From assembly GCF_004134825.1 (NCBI RefSeq), contig NZ_SDPN01000016.1, positions 22,354 through 86,353 on the forward strand: DNA of 64,000 nt, given 5' to 3'. The position numbers were made by a program, and so were the translations under genes. The notes below the pieces were generated by a model, which was given only the letters and a program-made list of their open reading frames with translations, was not told the DNA's origin and searched no databases. Below, in pieces: positions 1 through 8,482 of this stretch. Position 1 is the first letter of the stretch. Every line of letters begins with the position of its first letter. The stretch comes from Agromyces albus. Lineage in GTDB: Bacteria; Actinomycetota; Actinomycetes; Actinomycetales; Microbacteriaceae.

Positions 1-195
1 CGGAGCATGGAACGAAACGGCATCGTCACCCGCACTGTCGAGCCCACCGTCCCAGTAACGGTCACGTACCAGGCAACCGACCTCGGCCGTTCACTTTTCT
101 CGGTGGCGGAACAATTCAAGACATGGGCGGAGACAAACTTCGACGCCGTGAGTGCAGCACGCGAACACTACGACTCAGCCAGGGTCAGCCGCTAA
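1..195 (+). CDS. HxlR-family transcriptional regulator, C-terminal part (5' end outside window)
   Basis: The reading frame is open from base 1 and ends at TAA 193-195. The visible 64 residues carry the wing and last helix of an HxlR winged-helix regulator: ERNGIVTRTVEPTVP, then VTYQATDLGRSLF and a terminal amphipathic helix. HxlR proteins are usually 100-130 aa dimeric sensors of redox or electrophile stress, so roughly the first half is missing to the left. The internal ATG at 7 is unlikely to be the real start because family similarity runs through it. The same frame continues after the stop into a DoxX-like remnant, suggesting a regulator next to a membrane oxidoreductase gene that has since decayed. 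Confidence 0.7.
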   Translation, partial: RSMERNGIVTRTVEPTVPVTVTYQATDLGRSLFSVAEQFKTWAETNFDAVSAAREHYDSARVSR

Positions 196-354
196 ACGAA
201 CTCCGGCTCCATCGCCACCGCGGGCCTTGCCATCATCCAGATGTTCGCGATCTTCGCCCACCTCCGCCGCGGCGAAGCCAAGGTAATCGCCTTCACTGCA
301 ATCCTCTTCCTGGCCGCCGTGTTCATCGCCGTCTTCCGCTTCACGGGCCTCTGA
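196..354 (+). pseudogene. DoxX-like membrane protein remnant
   Basis: Directly after the HxlR stop, in the same frame, about 52 codons read as the C-terminal membrane segments of a DoxX-like protein: SGSIATAGLAIIQMF, then the polar turn AHLRRGEAK and a second hydrophobic stretch AFTAILFLAAVFIAVF, ending in TGA at 352-354. There is no start codon and the N-terminal half of a usual DoxX protein (about 120-130 aa) is absent. I read it as a deletion remnant. Family assignment rests on the residue pattern only. Confidence 0.4.
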
Positions 355-934
355 CATCTGTCAGTGCGCCGTACTACTCCGATCATCAGTCTGACGAAGC
401 GGGCGCGTGCGGGTTTTCGTTGCTGCTCGACGGTGCCCGAGCGTCTCGCTGTCCGAGTCCGGCGATCTCTGCGAACGCCGGGCAATCGAGGTGACACCGC
501 ATAACACCACGCCCGTCGAGTCGAGACGCGATGAATCGAGTACGCTCGTGCATCCTTGTCACGCACCAGCGACATGGAAGTTTGCGGTCAAAACACCTGA
601 TCAAGTGCTAATTGTGGGGCGGACCAGACTTGAACTGGCGACCGATGGACTCTCCCGGGACCACTCCCCCGACGCGCGAGCCATGGTGACTGCTCGACTG
701 ATCTCGACATGACCGGGGATTTCTCGCCGATCCTGAATGTGCACGTTCCAGACTACTCGGGATGCCTCGGAGTGACTCGACCGGACTCGGATCGAATAAG
801 CGTTGGATAAACGTGAACGCATCAAGTGCCAAGCGAGCAACTCGGGCGAGGACAGCTGGCCAAGCGTTCACGCGATCTGAATGCACACACTGATGAGCCC
901 GAGGCCCTATTCTGACGAACTGGAGTGGTGCGGG
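355..934. other. Gene-free stretch at a probable element boundary
   Basis: About 580 bases lie between the DoxX remnant and the stop codon of the large ATPase gene. All open frames here are short and lack family features. The only recognisable item is a tRNA 3' end at 614-650 on the minus strand. The stretch looks like junction DNA rather than a coding region. Confidence 0.5.
614..650 (-). other. 3' end of a CAU-type tRNA, candidate attachment-site half
   Basis: Read on the minus strand this gives TCCATCGGTCGCCAGTTCAA followed by GTCTGGTCCGCCCCACA. It forms a T-arm (GCCAG / TTCAAGT / CTGGT) followed by the 3' acceptor strand CCGCCCC and discriminator A. The matching 5' acceptor strand GGGGCGG and the D-arm are absent upstream, so this is not a whole tRNA. 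The sequence resembles the 3' end of actinobacterial tRNAs with CAU anticodon. Short 3' tRNA copies are the usual product of tyrosine-integrase insertion (attL/attR). The reading as an att remnant is inference. Confidence 0.45.
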
Positions 935-3900
935 CTATTCGTCCAGCTGCTGAAGCCGAACAGCGGCACGATCGCCGGCTGCCGCGAGACCGTCAACAAT
1001 GCGGTGGTACTGAGTTCGGGCTGAACCGGTGAGTAGACCGCTCTGCCGTAGCTCGGTGAACCACTCCTCCAAGTACCAGAGGTGGTTCGCGATCTGGCCG
1101 AATCGGCCATCGATGAGCTGCTCGATCCAGGTCAGCGCGACACTCACCTGCCAGGCAGGTGGCGAGCTCTTCGCGAACTTGATGACCGCGTCGACGGCTT
1201 TCGGCTCACCGCGGGACAACGTGATCCACCGCTCTGCCAGCCCGTTGATAGCTTCCGGCTGGAGCCAGTTCTGCCGAGCCCGCAAGAAGACGCCGTCAAT
1301 GTCGGACTCGCCAGACCGAGCGTTGGGCGCCGGGAGCAGCGCAGCGACCATGTAGTCGAACCAGAGATGCTCACGGCGGAGCTCGCGGGCGTCTCCCAGA
1401 GCATCAAGTGCTACACCAAGAGCCCACGGCCAGAACTCTGCGAGATTTGCCCTTAGCGCGTCGCTGTATGTGAAGACCGTCGCGAATCCGTCGAACAGCA
1501 GATGGAGAGCGTTTGCGTCCTGTGCAAAGGACTTGATGTATGCCGCGAGGATGTCTCTGTCTCCCTCAACCCATACCTGTACCATCCGCCCGGCAATCGG
1601 CTCGTGTGTGCGATGGGTGTGGTGGTCGTATCCCTTCGACCACCAGTGCAGGAGCCCACGTCGGTAGGTGTCCCACAACGGGGTCCACAGAACCTCGACC
1701 TGCTCGACCAGGCAGGGTACGCGGCGAGCATCGACCATCATCTGCAACGGCGTACGCAAGTAGTTCACGAGGATGTCATCGTCCGCAATCGTCGCAAGGG
1801 TCAGGTGAAATGGAGGCCTCAAGGGGTCAACTAGACGTCGCTGTTCCTCACTGCTCCAAGGCCCCAGCCGAGCAGCCGCCAGTCCCGTCATTCCTGCCGC
1901 CCACGCCGGCCAGTGTCGAGAGCACGCGCCGGTCGTGGCATCGATATCGCACACTGCGCCCCACAACGGTTCGCATCCCGTGACAAGAATCGACCGAACC
2001 TCGTCGATGCGACTCGTACCCAAGGCTTGGAGGGACTCGTGCACCGAATCGCGTTCCACCAGCCCATCAAAGGTTTCCAGGAGTAGCAGCGGAACAGACG
2101 AGGCAGCGGCCCGGTCCGCGCCCATCACGAACATCGATCCGCTGTAGTCCCCAAGTGCATCCGTCGCTGGGTTGGTCGCGGCCCACATGATCGCCTGGAC
2201 CGCCCAGCCCATATCGCCCGGATCGAAGCTCGATGCTTCCAAGGCCTTTGCACGCACAGCGGCCGCAGCGACGGCGACCAGTGGGTTCTCAGGTTCATAA
2301 AAGCCGGCCGGGATCGCGTCATCGGCATCCAACTGCCGCGCAACCGAGAGATCCTCGGGGAGACTCTCAGTCGGCCAGTCCTGCGGGGTGTCATTGTGTA
2401 TCGCATACTGGTTCTGGAGGCGGTACATCGCCTCGATCGACTGAAGTTCGCGGTTCCCAGGTGCTAGGACCTTCTCGATCTCGGCTGGGCGTTCAAACTG
2501 GATGATGACGCCGTCGTCGGTCGCAGTTGCACTGTAGTTGTCAAAGCGGAACAGCGCAGCCCAGCCCTCTACGACCGCAAACGATTCGGCGGTGCCGCCC
2601 GCATTTGGGGTCTCTGCACGCCTTTTCTCGAGGAGGGCAGCACCGACGGCGGCCAGCTTCGAGAGCCGTCTATCGTCGTTGCGCAAGCGGGCTTCGATCA
2701 CCATCGCCGCTACCGTCTGATGAGGCGTGTAGGAGCGTCGTTCCTTCCCCGTGAGTCGATCAGCGTCCGGATCACGCACGGAGAAGTGTTCTGAAACGAC
2801 CCGGCCGGTCTCCAACCGCCACACCTCTGGATACTCGAGGAAGGAGTCGAGGAGGTCTCCGGCTTCCTCAGGGTGTCGGGTGAGGAACCCGCACACAAGC
2901 CCCGGGGTGGCGAGGTTGTGTGCTGTGCGTAGCAGTGCTTCTGCGATTCCCCTAGCAGGAAGGCCCACCTGCTCGAGAAGGTGATCGCTGAAGCGCTCCA
3001 TCGCGAGGAGGGCGCTCATACAGGCGTAGGGCCCCACTGTTGACCCGCGATACCAGGACCAGACGTGACCGTCTCCGACGTAGTGTCGAGCACCCAACCC
3101 GAGCAGGTCTAGTTCGACGCCCTCGGGCTCGTCCACATGTGCCGAATCATCTCCGTAACCGTGGAGCTTCTTCACACGGAAGTTCGCAGCGTGATCAAGC
3201 ATGCGGTTAATGAAAGCGATGGCGTCCGCCGGGACGGTGTTCAGCAGTCGGAAGAAGGGCCCGTAGTACCAGGCAGCACCTGGCGCACCGATGCCCAGCC
3301 CGTGCTGGAAGTCGCGGATCCCGTCGTCAGCCACGCCGTAACCACGCCATTCGTCCTCAGGGTCCGGAAGCTCGATGTAGTATGCCTCGGCGAGTTCGAG
3401 GAGCAGCTTCGGATTGGCCAGCGACAAGCTCAGTGCGACGGGCGCTGACTCGACTGCTCGATTGAGATTCGATGGTCGCTGCGTGGCAACTTGGCGGAGC
3501 CAAGACGCGGCTCGATTGTCGAGATCCGGACCGAGGGACGCCAGAGCCTCGACGGCAAACTCGTCATACAACTCGGGTTCACCTGCGAGGATGGTGTCCC
3601 TGACAGCCTGACGAAGGGGATTCGGTTGCAGCATTTGGATGGCCGCGCCCCGAAGCCACGCCAGCACGAGCTCGCGAACGACCTCGCCGCCCAGGCGATG
3701 CCCACGCCTCAGGCCACTTGGGATCGCTCGACCCTCACAAAACACGACTTGGACGATTGGAGCCAGCGCGAAAGGGTCTCCGATAGTTCCCTTGACATAC
3801 CGCGTATCGGCCAGGCCGATGAGTCTCGTGAGCGCCTTGCCGTCGTCAGATGAGAGTTGCCCCCAGAGCTCCCGAATCGCGGACTCCGCGTCACCCAGCG

Positions 3901-6178
3901 TCAGCAACGCTTCGAGTGGAATCTCTTGCCACCGCTCGCCAAACGTCTCTGCGAGCCCGTCAAACTCCTGCGTGAGGCGCCGCCACGCTTCCAGTCGGTC
4001 AGTGCCCCCCAATAGAGCAACCTGCGCGGCCAAACGGGCGGATCGAATAGTCCAACGGGGGGCGCCAACCTCCGAGAGGGGCTCCCACCCGGCGACCGTG
4101 AAAAGTCGGCACAAGGCAAAGTCGCGGAACAGGTCGGATGCGAACTGGTCGCCGCTTGATATTGCTAGGCTCCGCGGTGCGACGAGAAGCCCGTCCGAGC
4201 GCAGTTCCCCTAGAGATGTTCCGCTTGCTTGATTTACCTGAAGACCGAGCGCTCGCCGCGCAACTTGCAGACCTGCCCGCTCTCGATCATCGGGGGATGC
4301 TGCGCCGCCGGGCTGACTCTCGTTCCGGCGCACGAGGCTGTTCCATACGGCTTCGTAAACATCGGCCTCACACAGCAACTCGCCGGGTGCAAAATCCCGT
4401 CCGGTGCGCAGGATGGCATCCACCAGTCCGAGTCGTCCAAGAAGCCACCGCGATTTCGTATCGCCGTTCAAGCGAACAAGCGCCGAGAAGCGTACCGGAA
4501 GCGTGGCAATCTCGTCCTCGGAGAGGGCTGCGACCACATGCTCGATCGGCGACGCCGTGATCCCCGCTAACTCGGAGGCCCGTGCAAGCTCTTCGCGCAC
4601 CTGCTTCGCGCCGTCCGATCGGGTTACTGCGATCACTGCGATGCCAGCCTTCAACGCAGCGGCGCCAATCGACCGAAAGAGCTGCGCCCTGTTCTCAAGC
4701 ACGGCCTCAGCCCCGTCAATCAACATGAGACGAACGGGGCGAACGGCGCTGGCCGCGAGGACATCGTCCACACTGTGACCGCCGAGCTCGGACTCGAAGT
4801 CCGCAATCCGTTGAGGAAGGTCTCGCAGGCTCAGACGGGTGATTGAGGCTCCTTCAGCGGCGAGGAGCTCTCCAACCCGGAGCGCGAGTGCGGACTTTCC
4901 CAGGTCGGGGTCGCCGGTCACGACGACAATGCCTGCGGACGAGCCTGCCAATCGCACGACGTCCGTCAGACGCTCCCGCTCGGTGATTCTTTCCAGCTCC
5001 AGCGTTGTAGTGCCGGCGCGGAGCTCTGGACGCACTGACTCACGCAGCCGGGCCCCGAGCCGGTCGAGGACTAGCCATCCGGTAACGAACCGAGCAGAAC
5101 GGGTCAGGCCCACGTCACCGAGACGGCGTCGGACGACTGCTTGAGTCAATATGGCTCCTTGCGATGCCCATTCGCCGACAAGCTCTTCGAGTCGCGAGAA
5201 CAACGCATCTGCTGCCACCGGCGTGCCATCTATCAGCAAGCGCTGCAAGGTCGTCACCGCCTGCGTCCGGTCGGCGCGGTCGGTGCGCTCGAGGCGCAGT
5301 CTCCGAACACTGAGACTCGACAAGAGTCGCCACGTCAACTCGACGCCATCGATGCCATCTGCTGACGCCAGAGTGGCCGATGCCTGCTCGACCAGGTTCT
5401 TTAGATGATCGTATCGATCGCGAACAGGCCGGCTCGTGCGTCCGGCCTGGGACAGACGCTCCTGGAATTCGACTCCGTTCGGCATAGACGCCGCGATAGT
5501 GCATAACTCTTCAAGTTGCGTGATCGCATTGGCATTGCTCGACACAGCAAGCGTGAGCCGCCAGTTGCCCAGCGAGGATTCAGACCAGTGGTTGGTCACT
5601 ACCGAGAGAAAGTCGCGAATCAATGGGACTGACGGGGTGTCGCTTGCTGTCAGCGTCGGCGCCCTGCGTACCGCTATCGAGGCGCGATGGGCGACTCCGC
5701 TTGCGTCGGTGCCCTCCAGAACGATGTCATCTACGGGGCTGGTGTCACTGGACTGGAGCCGGATGGTGTCGGCAACCAGGCTGTCACCGAGCTCGCCGAT
5801 GGCATCACCCGCGAGGAAGGCCGCTACGAGCGTGGCTACATAGGCGTGCTCGAGGCGTACACCACCGCCACCTGTCGAATAGGGGCTCGAGCCATGGTTC
5901 TCGGTGGTCGATGCCGACGCCGTTTCTCCGAGCCAGGCGCTAATCGTCGGGTTCTCGTGCGTGAGGCTCCAGAGAGTCGCCCGGCCAGCCTTACCTGACG
6001 TTGCATAGCCGGCGCTGAGAAGGGTTGCGAGGGCATCATTCGCTGTCGTCGGGGAAACGCGCAAAACCGCCGCGACCTTTCGCCCGGACAACGGCTCGGT
6101 GCTCCGTGCCAAGATATCGAGCGCACCAAACTCGTTCTCGCTCAATGTGGCTCGTAGTGTCTCCTCGGCAGTGGCCAT
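935..6178 (-). CDS. Large winged-helix / STAND-type P-loop ATPase, candidate defence protein
   Basis: This is a 1747-aa cytoplasmic protein. Residues about 10-70 form a winged helix-turn-helix (SGRKVAAVLRVSPTTAND, then the wing AGRATLWSL). Residues about 105-195 have a fold-like block with PVDD and IAVRR, where DUF4297/Cap4-type nucleases carry D and (Q/E)xK; here it looks degenerate. A Walker A motif GDPDLGKS lies near residue 422 and a Walker B RLMLIDGAE near 485, typical of STAND or AAA-like ATPases. About 1200 residues of probable helical repeats without recognised family follow. Start: ATG at 6178 is preferred over the ATG at 6217 because a perfect palindrome (6194-6220) overlaps the longer version and would suit an operator. 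STAND ATPases with long sensor arms are common antiviral proteins (Avs and relatives); function here is inferred. Confidence 0.75.
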   Translation of the reverse strand: MATAEETLRATLSENEFGALDILARSTEPLSGRKVAAVLRVSPTTANDALATLLSAGYATSGKAGRATLWSLTHENPTISAWLGETASASTTENHGSSPYSTGGGGVRLEHAYVATLVAAFLAGDAIGELGDSLVADTIRLQSSDTSPVDDIVLEGTDASGVAHRASIAVRRAPTLTASDTPSVPLIRDFLSVVTNHWSESSLGNWRLTLAVSSNANAITQLEELCTIAASMPNGVEFQERLSQAGRTSRPVRDRYDHLKNLVEQASATLASADGIDGVELTWRLLSSLSVRRLRLERTDRADRTQAVTTLQRLLIDGTPVAADALFSRLEELVGEWASQGAILTQAVVRRRLGDVGLTRSARFVTGWLVLDRLGARLRESVRPELRAGTTTLELERITERERLTDVVRLAGSSAGIVVVTGDPDLGKSALALRVGELLAAEGASITRLSLRDLPQRIADFESELGGHSVDDVLAASAVRPVRLMLIDGAEAVLENRAQLFRSIGAAALKAGIAVIAVTRSDGAKQVREELARASELAGITASPIEHVVAALSEDEIATLPVRFSALVRLNGDTKSRWLLGRLGLVDAILRTGRDFAPGELLCEADVYEAVWNSLVRRNESQPGGAASPDDRERAGLQVARRALGLQVNQASGTSLGELRSDGLLVAPRSLAISSGDQFASDLFRDFALCRLFTVAGWEPLSEVGAPRWTIRSARLAAQVALLGGTDRLEAWRRLTQEFDGLAETFGERWQEIPLEALLTLGDAESAIRELWGQLSSDDGKALTRLIGLADTRYVKGTIGDPFALAPIVQVVFCEGRAIPSGLRRGHRLGGEVVRELVLAWLRGAAIQMLQPNPLRQAVRDTILAGEPELYDEFAVEALASLGPDLDNRAASWLRQVATQRPSNLNRAVESAPVALSLSLANPKLLLELAEAYYIELPDPEDEWRGYGVADDGIRDFQHGLGIGAPGAAWYYGPFFRLLNTVPADAIAFINRMLDHAANFRVKKLHGYGDDSAHVDEPEGVELDLLGLGARHYVGDGHVWSWYRGSTVGPYACMSALLAMERFSDHLLEQVGLPARGIAEALLRTAHNLATPGLVCGFLTRHPEEAGDLLDSFLEYPEVWRLETGRVVSEHFSVRDPDADRLTGKERRSYTPHQTVAAMVIEARLRNDDRRLSKLAAVGAALLEKRRAETPNAGGTAESFAVVEGWAALFRFDNYSATATDDGVIIQFERPAEIEKVLAPGNRELQSIEAMYRLQNQYAIHNDTPQDWPTESLPEDLSVARQLDADDAIPAGFYEPENPLVAVAAAAVRAKALEASSFDPGDMGWAVQAIMWAATNPATDALGDYSGSMFVMGADRAAASSVPLLLLETFDGLVERDSVHESLQALGTSRIDEVRSILVTGCEPLWGAVCDIDATTGACSRHWPAWAAGMTGLAAARLGPWSSEEQRRLVDPLRPPFHLTLATIADDDILVNYLRTPLQMMVDARRVPCLVEQVEVLWTPLWDTYRRGLLHWWSKGYDHHTHRTHEPIAGRMVQVWVEGDRDILAAYIKSFAQDANALHLLFDGFATVFTYSDALRANLAEFWPWALGVALDALGDARELRREHLWFDYMVAALLPAPNARSGESDIDGVFLRARQNWLQPEAINGLAERWITLSRGEPKAVDAVIKFAKSSPPAWQVSVALTWIEQLIDGRFGQIANHLWYLEEWFTELRQSGLLTGSARTQYHRIVDGLAAAGDRAAVRLQQLDE

Positions 6179-6193
6179 AACGGTATGGTAGCA

Positions 6194-6220
6194 CCTATGT
6201 CCAGATGTTCTGGACATAGG
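6194..6220. promoter_or_regulatory. Perfect 27-bp palindrome, probable operator of the winged-helix ATPase gene
   Basis: CCTATGTCCAGA - TGT - TCTGGACATAGG has two perfect 12-bp arms around a 3-bp centre. It lies 15 bp upstream of the ATG at 6178, in the gap between this minus-strand gene and the plus-strand gene at 6420. The downstream protein begins with its own winged helix, so autoregulation is the simplest inference. Confidence 0.6.
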
Positions 6221-6419
6221 GCTGGCTTTGGTTCAGGAGACGCTGCAGCCGAAGCGCGAAGAGACACCACGGCTCGGAACGGTATTCGCGAGGGAGTGCG
6301 CAAAGTTGAACTGGACTTGAATTCGGTGTTCCCAGGCTGGGACCTCAAGAGCATCCCCGACTCCAGACCTGGCCGGTTGGGAACTTCACGGTGAGAAGCA
6401 TGTTGGCCTCAGCGCGGGC

Positions 6420-7547
6420 GTGATTCTCTTCGCGGATCTGTCGTTCGGAAGAGCCCCCGGTCTGTACGACGCGTTCTCGATTCTGGCGCACCCATCTTGG
6501 ATCTCGCTCGATGTGATGCTCACCACCAATCACGACATCGCGGGCGTCACGCACAGCTTCTACGTCCTCAAGATTGAGGATCTCAGTAGCCTCGTGAGGC
6601 TGGCTTGCCTGAGCTTCTGTAGGGCGGCCCATCTCGCTGCGGACTACATTCACATAGACAAGTCACCGTTGGAGGCACGGGCGGACGGTCCGCTCCCTCG
6701 TGGTTCTCGGAGGCCAACTAACGCTATCGAACGCAAGGTCTTCAACGAACGAAGCACGCTCGCGAATAGGCTCAGCTCCATGCGAGCGGAATCAAGGTTC
6801 ACTAGTCAGCAGTGGTTCAGCGGGTTGCTGCCCGAAGTGACGTCAGCACGAAGTGTTCTCGCGTCCGCTGATCGGTTGCTCCGCCAGGAAGGTCCACTTG
6901 AACGAGACCTGGACGCGGTGCTGGCCACGTACTCGATCGGGGTCGAGCGATTCATGAAGCTCGCTTTAGGGACCGCTGCGGTTTCCGCTGGCGAGGGGTG
7001 GCCTGAGCGTATGGGTTCGACTCGTTTCGGCTGGGGACATGCGCTAGATGAAATGGATGAGCGCTTGCGTACGACTTTTCGTGAGGCGATCGCTGCCGGC
7101 GACTGGGAGCACAAACGACTTCTCCAGACCTGGATCTGCACGATCGACAACGATCCGGTCTGGGCGGCGACAATACGTGCCCTCCGGAACTACGCGGATG
7201 CGGGCCGTTACCACCACCTTGATCAGCTCACCAGCCGCGAGGTGAACTCCCGCTCTTCGCGGGCGATGTGGGAGGAGGCCGAACGCGCCGCGATCGACAA
7301 CGACGATTATTTGCGCGCTCAGGAGGCCCGTGTCCAGGCCGCCGAACCCTTCGACCCCTTCGAGCGAAGGCTACGCTCAGCCATCGCAGACTCCGTCAAG
7401 CGATGGGTGAGCATCGTCTGTCTCTTCGGGTTCCATGGAGTTCTTGGAGAGGACTGGCGACGAATAGGCGCAGATGCACTGCCCGACGATGCACTGCCCG
7501 TACGTGCGCTCCCCCGATGCGAGCGCGCAGACAGCGTATTCAGCTGA
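6420..7547 (+). CDS. Hypothetical protein, possibly helical, next to the STAND ATPase
   Basis: I do not recognise the family. The frame begins at GTG 6420 and encodes up to 375 aa; the start is uncertain because no clear ribosome binding site is visible and the ATG at 6513 is an alternative. Residues about 170-200 contain YSIGVERFMKLALG in a helical context, a pattern reminiscent of HEPN-like or other all-helical domains, but I see no convincing RxxxxH catalytic motif. The gene is divergent from the ATPase gene across the palindrome and is followed 43 bp later by another unknown gene, so it may belong to the same functional group. Confidence 0.5.
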   Translation: MILFADLSFGRAPGLYDAFSILAHPSWISLDVMLTTNHDIAGVTHSFYVLKIEDLSSLVRLACLSFCRAAHLAADYIHIDKSPLEARADGPLPRGSRRPTNAIERKVFNERSTLANRLSSMRAESRFTSQQWFSGLLPEVTSARSVLASADRLLRQEGPLERDLDAVLATYSIGVERFMKLALGTAAVSAGEGWPERMGSTRFGWGHALDEMDERLRTTFREAIAAGDWEHKRLLQTWICTIDNDPVWAATIRALRNYADAGRYHHLDQLTSREVNSRSSRAMWEEAERAAIDNDDYLRAQEARVQAAEPFDPFERRLRSAIADSVKRWVSIVCLFGFHGVLGEDWRRIGADALPDDALPVRALPRCERADSVFS

Positions 7548-7590
7548 CGACGCTCGTACCTCGATCACGGCGGGCAGCTGGGGTGACAGC

Positions 7591-8469
7591 ATGCGAAACC
7601 CGCCGGAGGTCATAGAGTCGGAACGCTTCATTGAGCGTCGACGTCGCTGCTACCAACGCCGGTCCGACGTCATGCTCCAGATCTCCGCGGAGCCGCATGA
7701 TCGAACCGTTCGGCACATCCCGCACGATCTCGTTTCGCCTCATTCGAAGGATCCGTCGCGGTCGGATCGCTTGTCGGTGCCTCGTGGCAGGATCAACCCA
7801 AGCATCACTTTCTTCGAGTTGGAGGCGTTCGTGCCTGAGCTTCATCCGACGACCTTCTTGCAGGCCGCGGCATGGGTGCCCGACGATGACCCCGAGCGCC
7901 CCTGGGAGGAAGCAGCCGATCTGGCCGCCGAGTGGATCTGGGCCCGAAGTGAAATCGAGGGTGTGCTGCCGCTCCTCGTAACGAACACGTTCCAGAATGT
8001 GATTGGCATACGATGCCTCGGCGACATCGCTCGACGAGGCGGTCAAGCCACTCCCCGAGGAAAGCAACGGTTTGATCCGGGGCCCGTCCTCGTCTACGTG
8101 CCCGATGCGAGATCGCTTCGGTTCGCGCTCGACTTGGCGCATGGCTACTCGCTCGCAGTCGTCGAGAGCGTCAGTTTCCCGCTCACCGAATGGGCAGCGG
8201 GCGCCGGCGCGATCAACCTGCTCGACGGCTCCATCAGCGCCATCAGTCTCCCCGCCGACGTCGTCGCTGATCTCGACCGCGCGATCTTCTTCGCCGGCAA
8301 CAACGGCTGGACCGGCCAACACGAGAAGACGCACGCACGAAGCCGCCTCGCCTCACACGTCGAGTCCGGTCGGCTCGCCGCTGACGAAGCAGCCGCGTAC
8401 GTCCTGTCGCAAGGAGTTTCTGACAAGGGCGCCATCCGGTTGCGTACCCTCCTCGAAAAAATCTCATGA
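7591..8469 (+). CDS. Hypothetical protein upstream of the DUF4238 gene
   Basis: This is about 292 aa if started at ATG 7591, which has GGGGTGA upstream; the frame stays open further 5' to 7474 but that part overlaps the preceding gene. No family is recognised. The body (from about residue 70) looks like a soluble mixed alpha/beta protein, with ITFFELEAFVPEL, LVYVPDARSLRFALDLAHG and NLLDGSISAISLPADVV. No catalytic motif or membrane segment is evident. It ends 13 bp before the DUF4238 gene and is probably co-transcribed with it. Confidence 0.5.
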   Translation: MRNPPEVIESERFIERRRRCYQRRSDVMLQISAEPHDRTVRHIPHDLVSPHSKDPSRSDRLSVPRGRINPSITFFELEAFVPELHPTTFLQAAAWVPDDDPERPWEEAADLAAEWIWARSEIEGVLPLLVTNTFQNVIGIRCLGDIARRGGQATPRGKQRFDPGPVLVYVPDARSLRFALDLAHGYSLAVVESVSFPLTEWAAGAGAINLLDGSISAISLPADVVADLDRAIFFAGNNGWTGQHEKTHARSRLASHVESGRLAADEAAAYVLSQGVSDKGAIRLRTLLEKIS

Positions 8470-8482
8470 CCATCGGTAACGG

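Noticed and set aside
601..700. Complete tRNA gene
   Set aside because: Only the T-arm and 3' acceptor strand are present; no 5' acceptor strand or D-arm could be found upstream on the minus strand.
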